Source: Candidatus Gastranaerophilales bacterium (GTDB lineage Bacteria; Cyanobacteriota; Vampirovibrionia; Gastranaerophilales; Gastranaerophilaceae). From it: a DNA stretch of 64,000 nt. The notes beneath the pieces were generated by a model, which was not told the origin of the DNA, searched no databases, and saw only the letters and a program-made list of their open reading frames with translations. Positions 33,735-42,945 of this stretch are shown piece by piece; within the stretch, counting starts at the first letter, position 1, and the number at the start of each line of letters is the position of its first letter. Location of the stretch: positions 62,001 to 126,000 of the forward strand of contig CALUSL010000001.1 of the NCBI GenBank assembly GCA_944323425.1. The letters are read 5' to 3'. A program made the translations under genes and the position numbers.

Positions 33735-34973
33735 ATGAACAGACGTGAATTTATAAAAAATTCTATTCTTGCTGCCAGTGGTGCAATACTTCTGAGCGGA
33801 TGTACATTTAAGTCATCATCTCCGGTTGTAGCGGACGGAGTTGCTACATCAAAATTTAAAAATCTGTCTATTTCTATGCTCGGTTTTGGCGCAATGAGAT
33901 TACCAACCGATGCAAACGGTGTTATTGATGATGCACTCAACAAACAGATGGTTGAGACAGCGATTAACGCGGGCATAAATTATTTTGATACCGCATATAT
34001 GTATATGGGTGGCAAAAGTGAAAAAGCAATGGGCGATGCCCTGAAAAAATATGACAGAGATTCTTTTAATCTCACAACAAAGATGCCTGTTATGATGCTA
34101 GAAAAAGAAGAGGATGTTGAACGAATATTTAATGAGCAGCTTGAACGTTGTCAGACAGATCATTTTGATTTTTATCTTGTTCACTGTCTTAACAAGCATA
34201 ACTGGGAAAATACAAAGAAATATAATGTAATTCCTTTTCTTGAAAAGATGAAAAAAGAAGGAAAAATAAGATATCTTGGTTTTTCACACCACGATACTCC
34301 TGAACTTTTGCAAGAAATTATTGATTATTATGACAAATGGGAGTTTGTACAGCTTCAAATAAACAGAATTGACTGGAAAGCATGCAGAGGTAAAGAACAA
34401 TATGACATTGCAAGAAAAGCAAATCTGCCAATTATTGTAATGGAGCCTTTACGCGGAAGCCTTCTTGCAAATTTGAATACGGAAGCAACAAAAATTCTCA
34501 AAGATTATAACCCTGACGCAAGCGCTGCTTCATGGGCATTCAGATGGCTTGCAGGTTTGGACGGAATAATGACAATGCTAAGCGGTATGACAAAACCTGA
34601 ACATCTTGAAGACAATATTAAAACATTTAAGAATTTGAAACCTCTTTCTGAGGAAGAACAAAAAATTTATGACAAAGCACTTGCTGCTCACATGAAAGCT
34701 CAGGCTATAGGTTGTACTGCTTGCAGATACTGTGAATGTCCTGTCGGTGTTGATATCGCCAGCATATTCTCTCTGTACAATCAGTATAGCTATGATGACA
34801 GATCGAACAAAGCAATGAGTTTTATCAATCATTACGAAGCACTAAAAGAATCTGAACGTGCTGACAAATGTATAAAATGCGGATTGTGTAAAACAAAATG
34901 TCCGCAGCAGCTTGATATTCCTGCATTGCTTGCAAAAGTAGATAAAGAATATAAATCATTAAAGGGTGCGTAA
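33735..34973 (+). CDS. Tat-targeted aldo/keto reductase with C-terminal iron-sulfur domain
   Basis: 412 residues. The N terminus NRREFIKNSILAASG is a twin-arginine signal, followed by L-L-S-G-C, so it may be a Tat-exported lipoprotein. The aldo/keto reductase barrel shows NYFDTAYMY (Asp and Tyr), TTKMP (Lys) and LVHC (His). The C terminus carries CTACRYCECPVGVDI and CIKCGLCKTKCPQQLDIP, Fe-S ligands of the YdhV-like ferredoxin-fused AKR type. Its stop overlaps the start of the polyferredoxin gene, which is the likely electron partner. Export by the tatA/tatC products encoded downstream is inferred. Confidence 0.9.
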   Translation: MNRREFIKNSILAASGAILLSGCTFKSSSPVVADGVATSKFKNLSISMLGFGAMRLPTDANGVIDDALNKQMVETAINAGINYFDTAYMYMGGKSEKAMGDALKKYDRDSFNLTTKMPVMMLEKEEDVERIFNEQLERCQTDHFDFYLVHCLNKHNWENTKKYNVIPFLEKMKKEGKIRYLGFSHHDTPELLQEIIDYYDKWEFVQLQINRIDWKACRGKEQYDIARKANLPIIVMEPLRGSLLANLNTEATKILKDYNPDASAASWAFRWLAGLDGIMTMLSGMTKPEHLEDNIKTFKNLKPLSEEEQKIYDKALAAHMKAQAIGCTACRYCECPVGVDIASIFSLYNQYSYDDRSNKAMSFINHYEALKESERADKCIKCGLCKTKCPQQLDIPALLAKVDKEYKSLKGA

Positions 34974-36292
34974 TGTTTAAAAAATTCAGAGGAAACAAAA
35001 AACCTTATATTGTAAGGCTGTCTGTGGCTGCAATTATTTTTGTAATAACAATACTTGCTTTTATCCCGAATTTTAAGCCGGCTGCTTACTTGTTACAATT
35101 TAACTTAGGCGCTGCAGCCGCTAAACTTATTGCTGATTTCTCGGTTATAACATTATCTATTGTTCTAATAAATATATTGCTTGCTTTTTTCTTCGGGCGT
35201 TTCTACTGTTCTGTAATCTGTCCGTTCGGAATATTGCAGGATATAATCGGCAGTATTTTCCGAAGAAAATCGGGTGCATCTAAAAATTTATACTATATAA
35301 GATACGGTATTTTTGTGCTGACACTTGCCGCGATGTTTGCCGGAGTTACAGGTGTGTTGAGATTCTTGGATCCATATTCAAACTTCGGGAATATTCTTAC
35401 AGGATTTTTGAATATAAAAACTGCATCAATCCTCACATTCGTTCCTTTGATTATTATTGCTGCGCTGGTTTTGTGGAAAAATAGGATATTTTGCACAACT
35501 ATTTGTCCTGTTGGAACTGCGCTCGGGCTCTTCTCAAAATTCGGATTCAACAAAATGTATATTTCCGAAGAAATATGTAAAGGTTGTGGTCAGTGTGAAA
35601 AAGAATGTCCTACGGGTGCAATTATTTCAAAAGATAAAATTCTTGATAATGAAAGATGTATACGCTGCATGAGGTGCGTTGCAAAGTGTCCCGGTCATGG
35701 TATATTGTTCGGCAAAAAAGATGAAAAAATCTCTTTTATTCCTTCCAGACGTAATTTTATTACAACAGGAATAATTGCAGCTGCGGCGGTTGCTGTAATT
35801 GCAAAGGGAAAAGATGTTGCCGGTGCGATTATTGAAACCTTTAAAAAACGTCCTATTTGTCCTCCGGGAGCTGGTTCTCCGGAACGCTTTGCACAGAAAT
35901 GTACGAACTGCGGATTGTGCGTAGAACACTGTAAAGGAAAGATATTGCAAAAACCGGATGCTGAATATGAAACCGTGCATATAGACTTCAGTAAAGGCAA
36001 ATGTGAATTTGATTGCAAAAACTGTTCAGATATTTGCCCTACAGGTGCGATAAAAAAAATGACGCTTAAAGAAAAACAGAATTGCAGAATAGGGCTGGTA
36101 AAGCTGGATTATGAAAAATGTACGAAATGCGGGCTATGTTCTCATATTTGTCCGAAAGAGGCACTTGAGCACAAACCCGGAGAAACTCCGGTATATAAAG
36201 CTGCTAAATGTATCGGCTGCGGTGCATGTCAGAATATCTGTCCGGTTAATGCAATAGAAATCATTTCCATAAATGAACAAAGTCAGATATAA
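34973..36292 (+). CDS. Membrane polyferredoxin, NapH-like with a second exported ferredoxin half
   Basis: 439 residues. The first about 190 residues form membrane helices with CSVICPFG and CTTICPVG motifs typical of NapH/RdxA proteins. Two 4Fe-4S motifs follow (CKGCGQCEKECP, CIRCMRCVAKCP). Then comes an internal SRRNFITTGIIAAAAVAVIA, a twin-arginine-like signal anchor, and four more clusters (CTNCGLCVEHC; CEFDCKNCSDICP; CTKCGLCSHICP; CIGCGACQNICP). This looks like a NapH-NapG-type fusion carrying electrons across the membrane, probably from quinol to the exported reductase. Starts 1 bp into the previous stop. Confidence 0.9.
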   Translation: MFKKFRGNKKPYIVRLSVAAIIFVITILAFIPNFKPAAYLLQFNLGAAAAKLIADFSVITLSIVLINILLAFFFGRFYCSVICPFGILQDIIGSIFRRKSGASKNLYYIRYGIFVLTLAAMFAGVTGVLRFLDPYSNFGNILTGFLNIKTASILTFVPLIIIAALVLWKNRIFCTTICPVGTALGLFSKFGFNKMYISEEICKGCGQCEKECPTGAIISKDKILDNERCIRCMRCVAKCPGHGILFGKKDEKISFIPSRRNFITTGIIAAAAVAVIAKGKDVAGAIIETFKKRPICPPGAGSPERFAQKCTNCGLCVEHCKGKILQKPDAEYETVHIDFSKGKCEFDCKNCSDICPTGAIKKMTLKEKQNCRIGLVKLDYEKCTKCGLCSHICPKEALEHKPGETPVYKAAKCIGCGACQNICPVNAIEIISINEQSQI

Positions 36293-36326
36293 TGTATAAA
36301 AGGTTGCCGCATATTTTGTTCAGAGA

Positions 36327-36341
36327 CTCCATATAGTGGAG
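36327..36341 (+). other. Small hairpin between polyferredoxin gene and tatA
   Basis: CTCCA-TATAG-TGGAG, a 5-bp stem without a T-run. It could stabilise or process the mRNA so that the tat genes are expressed differently from the upstream enzymes. Confidence 0.3.
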
Positions 36342-36375
36342 AGCGGTCAATATAATTTATCAAAAGGAGAACTAA

Positions 36376-36594
36376 ATGTCTATAGGTTTTACAGAAATAC
36401 TTTTAATACTTGTTGTTGTATTGCTTCTTTTTGGTTCGAAACGTATACCGGAGCTGGCAAAAGCAATGGGAAAAGCAGCTTATGAATTTAAAAATGCTAA
36501 AGAAACTCTGAAAAAAGAAGCTCAGGAATTATCAGAAAGTGCACAAAAGGCTGCTGAAGCGGAAGCAAAGAAAGATGAAACAGTCGCACAGTAA
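36376..36594 (+). CDS. tatA: TatA/E-type twin-arginine translocase subunit
   Basis: 72 residues: a short periplasmic start, a membrane helix ([14 protein letters not shown]), the hinge F-G-S-K-R-I-P-E-L, an amphipathic helix ([14 protein letters not shown]) and a charged tail. TatA oligomers form the pore for folded Tat substrates. AAAGGAG precedes the start. The gene overlaps tatC by 20 bp. Confidence 0.95.
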   Translation: MSIGFTEILLILVVVLLLFGSKRIPELAKAMGKAAYEFKNAKETLKKEAQELSESAQKAAEAEAKKDETVAQ

Positions 36595-37303
36595 CGACGA
36601 ACAGACCTTTATTGAACATCTGGAAGCGTTGAGAAGTATGCTGATACATTCACTATCAGCTGTTGCTCTACTTTCGCTTCCGGGGTTTTATCTTGCGCCT
36701 AAGTGTATTGATTTTCTTATAAAAAATTCACTTCCTGAAAATATTGGAAAGCTGCATTATTTTTCACCTATGGAAGTTTTTATAATCCAGCTGAAAGCAG
36801 GAGTCGTGCTTGGATTTATTATAGCTTTTCCGTATATTGTTTATCAGGTAAGAAAATTTGTGTTGCCTGCATTATACGAGAATGAACGAAGATTTCTCGG
36901 GTGGCTTATCTCTCTTGCAACCATTCTTTTTGTTGCGGGAAGTGCTTTTTGTATATTTTTGATACTGCCGTTAATAATGAAATTTTCAGCATCATTTTCT
37001 ACCTCTCAGCTGGAAGCTACTCTCGGACTGGAAAGTTTTATAAACTTATCAGCAGCAATGATTCTCGCTTTCGGGCTAATGTTTCAGTTTCCGCTTGGAG
37101 TGCTTATATGTGTAAAATTTGGTCTGGTCAGTGTAAGTACGCTAAAAAATGCCCGACCATATATTATAGTCGGGATTCTTATACTTGCTGCAATTTTTAC
37201 TCCGCCGGACATAGTAAGCCAGCTTATGCTCGGCATTCCTACCTGGTTATTGTTTGAGGCAGGTTTGTTTGCCGCTTCTATTATTGAAAAGTCGCGGGCG
37301 TGA
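36575..37303 (+). CDS. tatC: Twin-arginine translocase subunit TatC
   Basis: 242 residues from the ATG at 36575, inside the end of tatA; an upstream in-frame GTG at 36539 is less likely. TatC landmarks are [14 protein letters not shown] at the N terminus, the periplasmic loop [22 protein letters not shown] and the late [22 protein letters not shown]. Six helices are expected. It recognises twin-arginine signals, including that of the reductase encoded at the front of the same operon. No tatB-like gene is present, so this is a minimal TatAC system. Confidence 0.95.
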   Translation: MKQSHSNDEQTFIEHLEALRSMLIHSLSAVALLSLPGFYLAPKCIDFLIKNSLPENIGKLHYFSPMEVFIIQLKAGVVLGFIIAFPYIVYQVRKFVLPALYENERRFLGWLISLATILFVAGSAFCIFLILPLIMKFSASFSTSQLEATLGLESFINLSAAMILAFGLMFQFPLGVLICVKFGLVSVSTLKNARPYIIVGILILAAIFTPPDIVSQLMLGIPTWLLFEAGLFAASIIEKSRA

Positions 37304-37772
37304 AATTTTCAAACATTTCTTTAAACATTTCATAAGCAGCTTTCGGGTCATCAATACCTTGAACCTTTTTCTCCATAGGACAGAGGTCTGTGCCTGCACG
37401 ATTTATAATATTATCAACAACTTTGTCAGCTTTGTATTTTACGTGATTACGTTTGAAAACTTTAATTGCGGGTTTTGAAATAGTCGGGGTATAAACTTCT
37501 TTTACCTGACCATAGACAAGAAGCAACGCTGATGCTTTGCCTATAATCTTGTCTGCAACATAAGCATTTTCAAAATTGTCAGTTTCAAGATAATCAACAA
37601 GCGGTCTTATTCCCTTTCCGTTAAATACAGCTTTTTCACCGTTTTTAAAAACAACAAGAGAGTGTTCTTCCAAATCAGCTCTTAAATCCGATTTTGAAGG
37701 TTTGTTTCCGAATGCAAATGCACATGTTGAAACCAGCAGAAAAACACCCAGTATTAATAAAATCTTTTTCAT
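37281..37772 (-). CDS. Exported DUF1893 (TM1506-like) protein
   Basis: 163 residues. A clear signal peptide (ILLILGVFLLVSTCAFA) precedes a DUF1893 domain: HSLVVFKNGEKAVFNGKGIR, then GKASALLLVYGQVKEV, then a Cys near the end (GTDLCPMEK). DUF1893 proteins have a cytidine-deaminase-like fold and are usually short and cytoplasmic, so an exported version is unusual. Function unknown. It overlaps the tatC stop by 23 bp in convergent orientation. Confidence 0.8.
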   Translation of the reverse strand: MKKILLILGVFLLVSTCAFAFGNKPSKSDLRADLEEHSLVVFKNGEKAVFNGKGIRPLVDYLETDNFENAYVADKIIGKASALLLVYGQVKEVYTPTISKPAIKVFKRNHVKYKADKVVDNIINRAGTDLCPMEKKVQGIDDPKAAYEMFKEMFENFTPATFQ

Positions 37773-37823
37773 AGAAATCTCCTTTTGTGATTATTGTAGC
37801 ACAATATCGACAGATTAGCCCGT

Positions 37824-37839
37824 GTAAATTGAAATTTAC
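37824..37839. promoter_or_regulatory. Palindrome upstream of the DUF1893 gene
   Basis: GTAAATT-GA-AATTTAC is a 16-bp near-symmetric dyad in the divergent intergenic region. It may be a regulator binding site. Confidence 0.3.
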
Positions 37840-37999
37840 GGAATGAATTTTTTCCTTACGTCACAATTCTTTATACATATTTGATGAAAATGACTAAAAA
37901 ATTATATAATTAATCAATGAATAGATTTATGAAAAAATTTTTGTTATATTAATAAGCTTTTTTTCGATAACAGCGGTTTTTGCACAGGAGAATACGAGT

Positions 38000-38860
38000 A
38001 TGAATAAAACAATTCGTCTTATATACCCGCAATGGCAGGGAGGGATAGTTTCACACTGGATGCCGGATATTCCTGCGGATGATTCGAGCAGAGGTTATTA
38101 TCTGGGTGCACAATTGTTGAATATGCTGGCTCCTGAAACGGATTCTGAAATTTTTGAAGTTCCTGTGTCTCTAAATCCGGAAAGAAAAGCGCAGGATGGT
38201 GTTATGGATAAGGTTGCACTTAAAACACAAACAAGGGCTGCTCTTGATATACTTGAAAAAGCAAATCCTGATAAAATTGTTACTCTTGGAGGAGAATGTG
38301 CGGTAAGTGTTGTACCTTTTACATATCTTGCCAAAAAGTATGACAATGATGTTGCAATAATATGGATAGATGCTCATCCGGATATAAATCTTCCCGGTGA
38401 TGAGTATCAGGGATATCATGCAATGGCGCTTACTGCAGCAATGGGAATGGGAGATTCCGATATAATAAACATGCTGCCGGCTAAGTTTGACACTTCAAAA
38501 GCTCTTATAGTTGGGCTTCGCTCCTGGGATAAGGGAATGAAAGAACGCCAGAAAGAGCTTGGCATAAAGGGACTAAGTCCTGAAGAACTATCAAAAGACA
38601 GCTCTGCAGTTCTTGACTGGTTGAAAAATACAGGTGTTAAAAAGGTCGTTATTCATTTTGACCTTGATGTGATTGATCCCGATGAAATGATTGCAGGAGT
38701 TGGGGTTGAACCAAACGGGATGAAAATCGATGATGTTGTAAGAGTTATAAATGATATAAATGCGAATTATGAAATCGTCGGTCTGACTATTGCTGAACCA
38801 ATGCCAAGAATCGCCATAAAACTCAGAAATATGATGAGTAAATTGCCGCTGCTCAATTAG
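38000..38860 (+). CDS. Arginase/agmatinase-family protein
   Basis: 286 residues. The ureohydrolase blocks are present: LGGECAVSVVPF, WIDAHPDIN, and HFDLDVIDPDE, with GLTIAEPMP near the end. The two Asp-rich metal motifs are intact. The first block normally contributes a His (G-G-D-H) but has Cys here, as in a subgroup of arginase-family proteins. Substrate (arginine, agmatine, formiminoglutamate or other) cannot be assigned. AGGAG lies before the start. Confidence 0.85.
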   Translation: MNKTIRLIYPQWQGGIVSHWMPDIPADDSSRGYYLGAQLLNMLAPETDSEIFEVPVSLNPERKAQDGVMDKVALKTQTRAALDILEKANPDKIVTLGGECAVSVVPFTYLAKKYDNDVAIIWIDAHPDINLPGDEYQGYHAMALTAAMGMGDSDIINMLPAKFDTSKALIVGLRSWDKGMKERQKELGIKGLSPEELSKDSSAVLDWLKNTGVKKVVIHFDLDVIDPDEMIAGVGVEPNGMKIDDVVRVINDINANYEIVGLTIAEPMPRIAIKLRNMMSKLPLLN

Positions 38861-38930
38861 AGTTTATTGATATACTTGTATTTGATTATAAAAATGGAGT
38901 AATTTATAATCAACATACGGGGTATGCAAA

Positions 38931-39545
38931 ATGGATAATACAGAAAACAACGAATACGACGAACTTTTTTTTAACTACGAAAGCTATTTGCTTTTTTTAA
39001 ATCAAAAACTCACAAAATTTTTTGATAATCAGAAAGAATATATTTTTTGCAAAAAGGGTTGCGCAAAATGCTGTAAAAATGCAGAATTTCCTTTTTCTTT
39101 AATAGAAATTCAGTATGCACTTTACGGTTTTAGTTTGCTGCCTGATGACACAAAAAACATTATTGAAGAAAATCTTGCAAAAGTCCTTGAACAAAAGAAA
39201 AACTTTACCGGTGAAAAATTTTTGTATACATGCCCGTATCTTGTGAATGACGTCTGTTCAATATACAAATACAGGGGAATTATCTGCCGGAGTTTCGGAC
39301 TTGCGAATGCGGTTCCTGATTCATCGCCACGTGTTCCGTTTTGTTGTTTTGAGGGACAAAATTATTCGAACGTGCTCGATGAAAAGACAGGACAACTCTC
39401 TTCAGAGAAAGTTAAAAAACTGGGCTTAAAAGCAAATCCTGTTGGGTATAATGTGAGTTATGAAGTATTGACAGGCAAAAAGTTTGAACAAACTTTCGGT
39501 TTTTCATTCGGTGAAAAAAAGCCGATGATAGAGTGGCTTGAATAG
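38931..39545 (+). CDS. YkgJ-family cysteine-cluster protein
   Basis: 204 residues. The metal-binding signature CKKGCAKCCKN is followed by CPYLVNDVCSIYKYRGIICRSFG, the standard zinc- or iron-chelating cluster of the YkgJ/UPF0153 family. Biological role is not known. It follows the arginase-family gene by 70 bp on the same strand. Confidence 0.88.
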   Translation: MDNTENNEYDELFFNYESYLLFLNQKLTKFFDNQKEYIFCKKGCAKCCKNAEFPFSLIEIQYALYGFSLLPDDTKNIIEENLAKVLEQKKNFTGEKFLYTCPYLVNDVCSIYKYRGIICRSFGLANAVPDSSPRVPFCCFEGQNYSNVLDEKTGQLSSEKVKKLGLKANPVGYNVSYEVLTGKKFEQTFGFSFGEKKPMIEWLE

Positions 39546-39733
39546 TAGATATTCGTTTTGGGTATATTTGCTTATACAATATAAGTATTTGCTATCTTTT
39601 GAAAATCGTTCATAATATAAATATGCACAGTTGTTGCACAGCCTTAACTTCGTTTTCGTAATAACAATTTATTGCGTGAAATCAAATATGATTTCTTGTC
39701 TTTATGTGAATTCTGACAATAAGGAGCTATTTT

Positions 39734-40618
39734 ATGGACATAATAAGAGTAAATACACCCAGAGGTCTTGAGCTTAAAGGCGCAATATGGGGAGATAACA
39801 CGATGGATAGTGTTGTCATAATGATGAGCGGAATCTGCTCAAATGTATTCCAGAATGATCTTCTTTGTGCAACCGGTGAGCTTCTCTCTAAAAATAATAT
39901 TGCTTTTATTGCCGGTCACGCAATGGATGCGTTTTCTTGTATTGCATATTCTGATTTTTCTACCGGAAAACAGTTGTATACCGGTGTTGTATATGATGAT
40001 TTTAAGCTTGTATACGAGGATGTAGAAGCATATGTAAAGTATGCTAAAGAGCTCGGGTTCCGGAATATAATTCTTGCCGGACATTCTCTCGGTTCAAATA
40101 AAATTATTAATTATCTCGGAAATACTACTGACAATATTGTGGATTACTTTATAGTAAGTGCACCTGTAGATTTGAGCTACTGGTGGACGGTTATGCCTGA
40201 TATGGATATTTGTCTTAAGGAAGCAAAGAAATTCGTGGATGAAGGCAGAGGAAATGAAATTCTTCCCTATCTTTTCGGAGGTTTTTCACCCATGTGTGCA
40301 AATACTGTACTCGGGTTTTATAATGCTTTTAACCTTAAAAATTGTCCGGTTTTAAGCGGAGACGGAGAAACAGATTCACTTTATGCAATAAAACCGTCCG
40401 GTTCTTTTGTTATCGGAGAAAAAGACAGTATGGCAGGCGGTGATGCAAAAATTTTTATGGAAAAAATAAATGCGTGTTGTAAGTATCCTGAAAAAAATCA
40501 GGTTGTTGTTGTGCCTGATGCGTCCCATATTTTCTATGGAAAACATGAAGAATATGCAGCGGCAATACTGGACTGTTTGAATTATCACTTCGGGCTGATT
40601 ACAGCTTTGCCTGTTTAA
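39734..40618 (+). CDS. Alpha/beta-hydrolase fold protein
   Basis: 294 residues. The nucleophile elbow is LAGHSLGSNK, and an oxyanion region MMSGICSN follows the first strands. A late DASHIFYGKHEEYA supplies the catalytic His and FVIGEKDSM the acid. It probably hydrolyses an ester or peptide-like bond; the substrate is unknown. AAGGAG precedes the start. The DUF3737 gene follows after 38 bp. Confidence 0.85.
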   Translation: MDIIRVNTPRGLELKGAIWGDNTMDSVVIMMSGICSNVFQNDLLCATGELLSKNNIAFIAGHAMDAFSCIAYSDFSTGKQLYTGVVYDDFKLVYEDVEAYVKYAKELGFRNIILAGHSLGSNKIINYLGNTTDNIVDYFIVSAPVDLSYWWTVMPDMDICLKEAKKFVDEGRGNEILPYLFGGFSPMCANTVLGFYNAFNLKNCPVLSGDGETDSLYAIKPSGSFVIGEKDSMAGGDAKIFMEKINACCKYPEKNQVVVVPDASHIFYGKHEEYAAAILDCLNYHFGLITALPV

Positions 40619-40656
40619 TAATAAAAAAGTCAAAAGAAATAGTCGAGGTAGATATA

Positions 40657-41520
40657 ATGAAGCAAGAAATAAAAAACAAAATATATGATGAAGAACGAGC
40701 TTTGTATAATATAAAAGATACAATTGTCGAAAATTGCTCTTTTTCCGGTCCTGCAGATGGAGAATCGGTCTTGAAAGAAGGACGGAATTATGAAGTAAAA
40801 CATAGTTCCTTTTCTCTCCGGTATCCTATGTGGCATGCAAGAAACTTTTCACTGGTTTCGTCTTCAATGGATGAGTTGACCAGAGCTCCTTTGTGGTATT
40901 GTAACAACGGAAAAATTGAGCACTGTAACATTACCGGAGTGAAATGTCTTAGAGAATGTAGTGATATAAAAATTACAGGATGTGATATATCGTCTCCTGA
41001 ATTTGGCTGGAAGTGTTCAGATTTATCAATCTCTGATTCATCAATAGATGCTGTATATTTTCTTTTTGAAAGTAAAAATATAGAAATTGATAATCTAAAA
41101 ATGACCGGAAAGTATTCTTTTCAATACATCTCCAATATGCAAATAACAAACTCGATACTTGATACAAAAGATGCTTTCTGGCATGGTCGTGATATAACAG
41201 TTAAAAATTCAATAGTAAAAGGTGAGTACCTGGGATGGTTTTCTGAAAATCTTACATTCATAAACTGTAAAATTATTGGTACTCAGCCTTTATGCTACTG
41301 TAAAAATCTTAATCTCATAAACTGTACAATGGAAGGAACAGATTTGGCTTTTGAGTATTCAGATGTTAATGCAGACATAAACGGGCATATAGTATCTGTT
41401 AAAAATCCGAAATCGGGTACAATCACTGCTGACAGTATAGGCGAAATTATTGAAGAGGACGCCGTAATGGAATGCAGTGGAGTTGTAAAAATCAGAGAGC
41501 ATTCTGATTTGTGCGCGTAA
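40657..41520 (+). CDS. DUF3737 family protein (beta-helix)
   Basis: 287 residues built of repeating short strands such as IVENCSFSGPADGES, IKITGCDIS, LSISDSSI, ITVKNSIVKGEYLGW and LNLINCTMEG, a right-handed parallel beta-helix. The opening KEGRNYEVKHSSFSLRYPMW is typical of DUF3737. These proteins are widespread in gut bacteria and of unknown function. Probably co-transcribed with the hydrolase upstream. A strong terminator follows. Confidence 0.85.
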   Translation: MKQEIKNKIYDEERALYNIKDTIVENCSFSGPADGESVLKEGRNYEVKHSSFSLRYPMWHARNFSLVSSSMDELTRAPLWYCNNGKIEHCNITGVKCLRECSDIKITGCDISSPEFGWKCSDLSISDSSIDAVYFLFESKNIEIDNLKMTGKYSFQYISNMQITNSILDTKDAFWHGRDITVKNSIVKGEYLGWFSENLTFINCKIIGTQPLCYCKNLNLINCTMEGTDLAFEYSDVNADINGHIVSVKNPKSGTITADSIGEIIEEDAVMECSGVVKIREHSDLCA

Positions 41521-41566
41521 GTTTAATAATATCTTTAGTTTGAGCCGTTTGTATAATAAAGTAAGC

Positions 41567-41593
41567 AAAAAGAGGGATTTTTACCCTCTTTTT
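41567..41593. terminator. Terminator after the DUF3737 gene
   Basis: A 10-bp stem AAAAAGAGGG/CCCTCTTTTT with a 7-base loop, ending in T-run. It marks the edge of the core region before the accessory genes. Confidence 0.85.
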
Positions 41594-41613
41594 AGGCTAT
41601 CTATAAAAATACC

Positions 41614-41662
41614 ACAGAATTTACGAGTTCAGAACTTGGTTGGTTGAGAATGTGGCGTAAAT
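41614..41662 (+). repeat. Copy R1 of a 49-bp intergenic repeat
   Basis: Begins ACAGAATTTACGAGTTCAG and ends AATGTGGCGTAAAT. It is 39/49 identical to R2. A TATAAT lies about 20 bp after its end, before the first membrane-protein gene. Confidence 0.65.
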
Positions 41663-41711
41663 AAGCATATTATTTTTTTGATATAATCATTATTAATAAA
41701 GAGGTAATGTA

Positions 41712-42242
41712 ATGTCTACAAATTGGGAAGCAGTAAGTGCCATTGGAAGTATATGCGGAAGTATGGCAACATTTTTAGCTGTTGTTGTTGCCCTTTGGCA
41801 ATCAAGTTTAAAATCAAAAAGTGTTTTAAAGTTTAATTTTTCACCATGTGCTAGAGGCATAGGATACACAGAAACTGGCAAAGATGTTTACATTCATTTA
41901 TCAGTAAGTAATTTTGGACAACCAAAAGTTAAGGTTGTAAGTTGGGGAATAATGTTAAACGACGGCTCTAAATTGGCTTTTATGTCAAGCTGTATGGGAA
42001 ATATTGGAAATGATTTGCCGATTGAATTATCAACAGGTGAGACAGCAGATTTATTTTTTTTAAAGAAAGCACTTACTAATTATCTTGTTGAAGCATGCAA
42101 TAATAAGCTATTATTTTCTAATTCTAGACTGTACTTTTTTGTAAATGATAGAGCAGGAAAAAGTCATTACTACAAAACCAAGGTGAAAATAAAAACTTTT
42201 TTGAAAAATTATAATAATGAGGTTGTAAGAAATGAAAACTGA
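41712..42242 (+). CDS. Membrane-anchored protein of unknown function, upstream partner
   Basis: 176 residues. One N-terminal membrane helix (VSAIGSICGSMATFLAVVVALW) is followed by a beta-rich cytoplasmic domain (VYIHLSVSNFGQPKVKVVSWGIM). Such small one-helix proteins with a beta domain are common orphan genes in defence islands; no family is certain. AGAGG lies before the start. It overlaps the next gene by 11 bp, so the two are translationally coupled and probably work together. Confidence 0.7.
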   Translation: MSTNWEAVSAIGSICGSMATFLAVVVALWQSSLKSKSVLKFNFSPCARGIGYTETGKDVYIHLSVSNFGQPKVKVVSWGIMLNDGSKLAFMSSCMGNIGNDLPIELSTGETADLFFLKKALTNYLVEACNNKLLFSNSRLYFFVNDRAGKSHYYKTKVKIKTFLKNYNNEVVRNEN

Positions 42243-42777
42243 TACGCTATATAAGGTTTTACAAATATTTTCGCCAATTATTGTGGCTTTTATTACTATA
42301 TGGGTAGCACAGTTGCGTTGGAAAAAAGACGGATATTTAAAAAGGAAAATAGAAATTGAGATTGAACTAAATAGAAAATTGATAGGATTGTATACTATCT
42401 TGGAAAAAGCCAAAAGTATCATCAACACAAAACATCAGTATAACAAAGAACAAATCTTGGATTTAGAGAGAACGCTATACAATCTCAGGAACATAGTGTT
42501 TGACAAGAAAAACGATATTTATAAGTTGTTAAATGAATATTCATTGTTCAGAAATGATAATCTCATTGACAAGATAAAAGAGTATTATAACGAATTTTAC
42601 ATGTTACGCCCCAAAGGGAAAATAATGTTTCAACTCGACAGCTCAACACACGCAGGCGGATATCTTACAGGTGCAGAAGATGAAGATATAAGTGAAGCTT
42701 TGAATATAGTTACAAACTTATTTACTGTTTTGATGAAGTTAAAAAAATCTATTTGTAAAAATTTTAAAAATCTCTAA
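42232..42777 (+). CDS. Membrane-anchored helical protein, downstream partner
   Basis: 181 residues. An N-terminal membrane helix (ILQIFSPIIVAFITIWVAQL-like, residues 7-25) is followed by a long helical, charged cytoplasmic part (KRKIEIEIELNRKLIGLY; KAKSIINTKHQY). No enzyme motif is visible. It is coupled by overlap to the previous gene. The pair stands between repeat copies R1 and R2. Confidence 0.7.
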   Translation: MKTDTLYKVLQIFSPIIVAFITIWVAQLRWKKDGYLKRKIEIEIELNRKLIGLYTILEKAKSIINTKHQYNKEQILDLERTLYNLRNIVFDKKNDIYKLLNEYSLFRNDNLIDKIKEYYNEFYMLRPKGKIMFQLDSSTHAGGYLTGAEDEDISEALNIVTNLFTVLMKLKKSICKNFKNL

Positions 42778-42945
42778 ACAAGCTATATTTACTCTGTTTA
42801 AAATATATATTCAACTTCTCTAACAGTAAAGTGTGTCGTTTGACGCACCAGAAATCTTTTGCCATGTATATGGTACGAGATTAAATTGCATCTAATTTTT
42901 TGCAATAAAAATTGAACTAAAACCCACTTATATCATATGTTTTCC

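Noticed and set aside
42834-42855. Imperfect hairpin GTGTGTC/GACGCAC after the second membrane-protein gene, as a terminator
   Set aside because: The stem contains a mismatch or G-U pair and no T-run follows.
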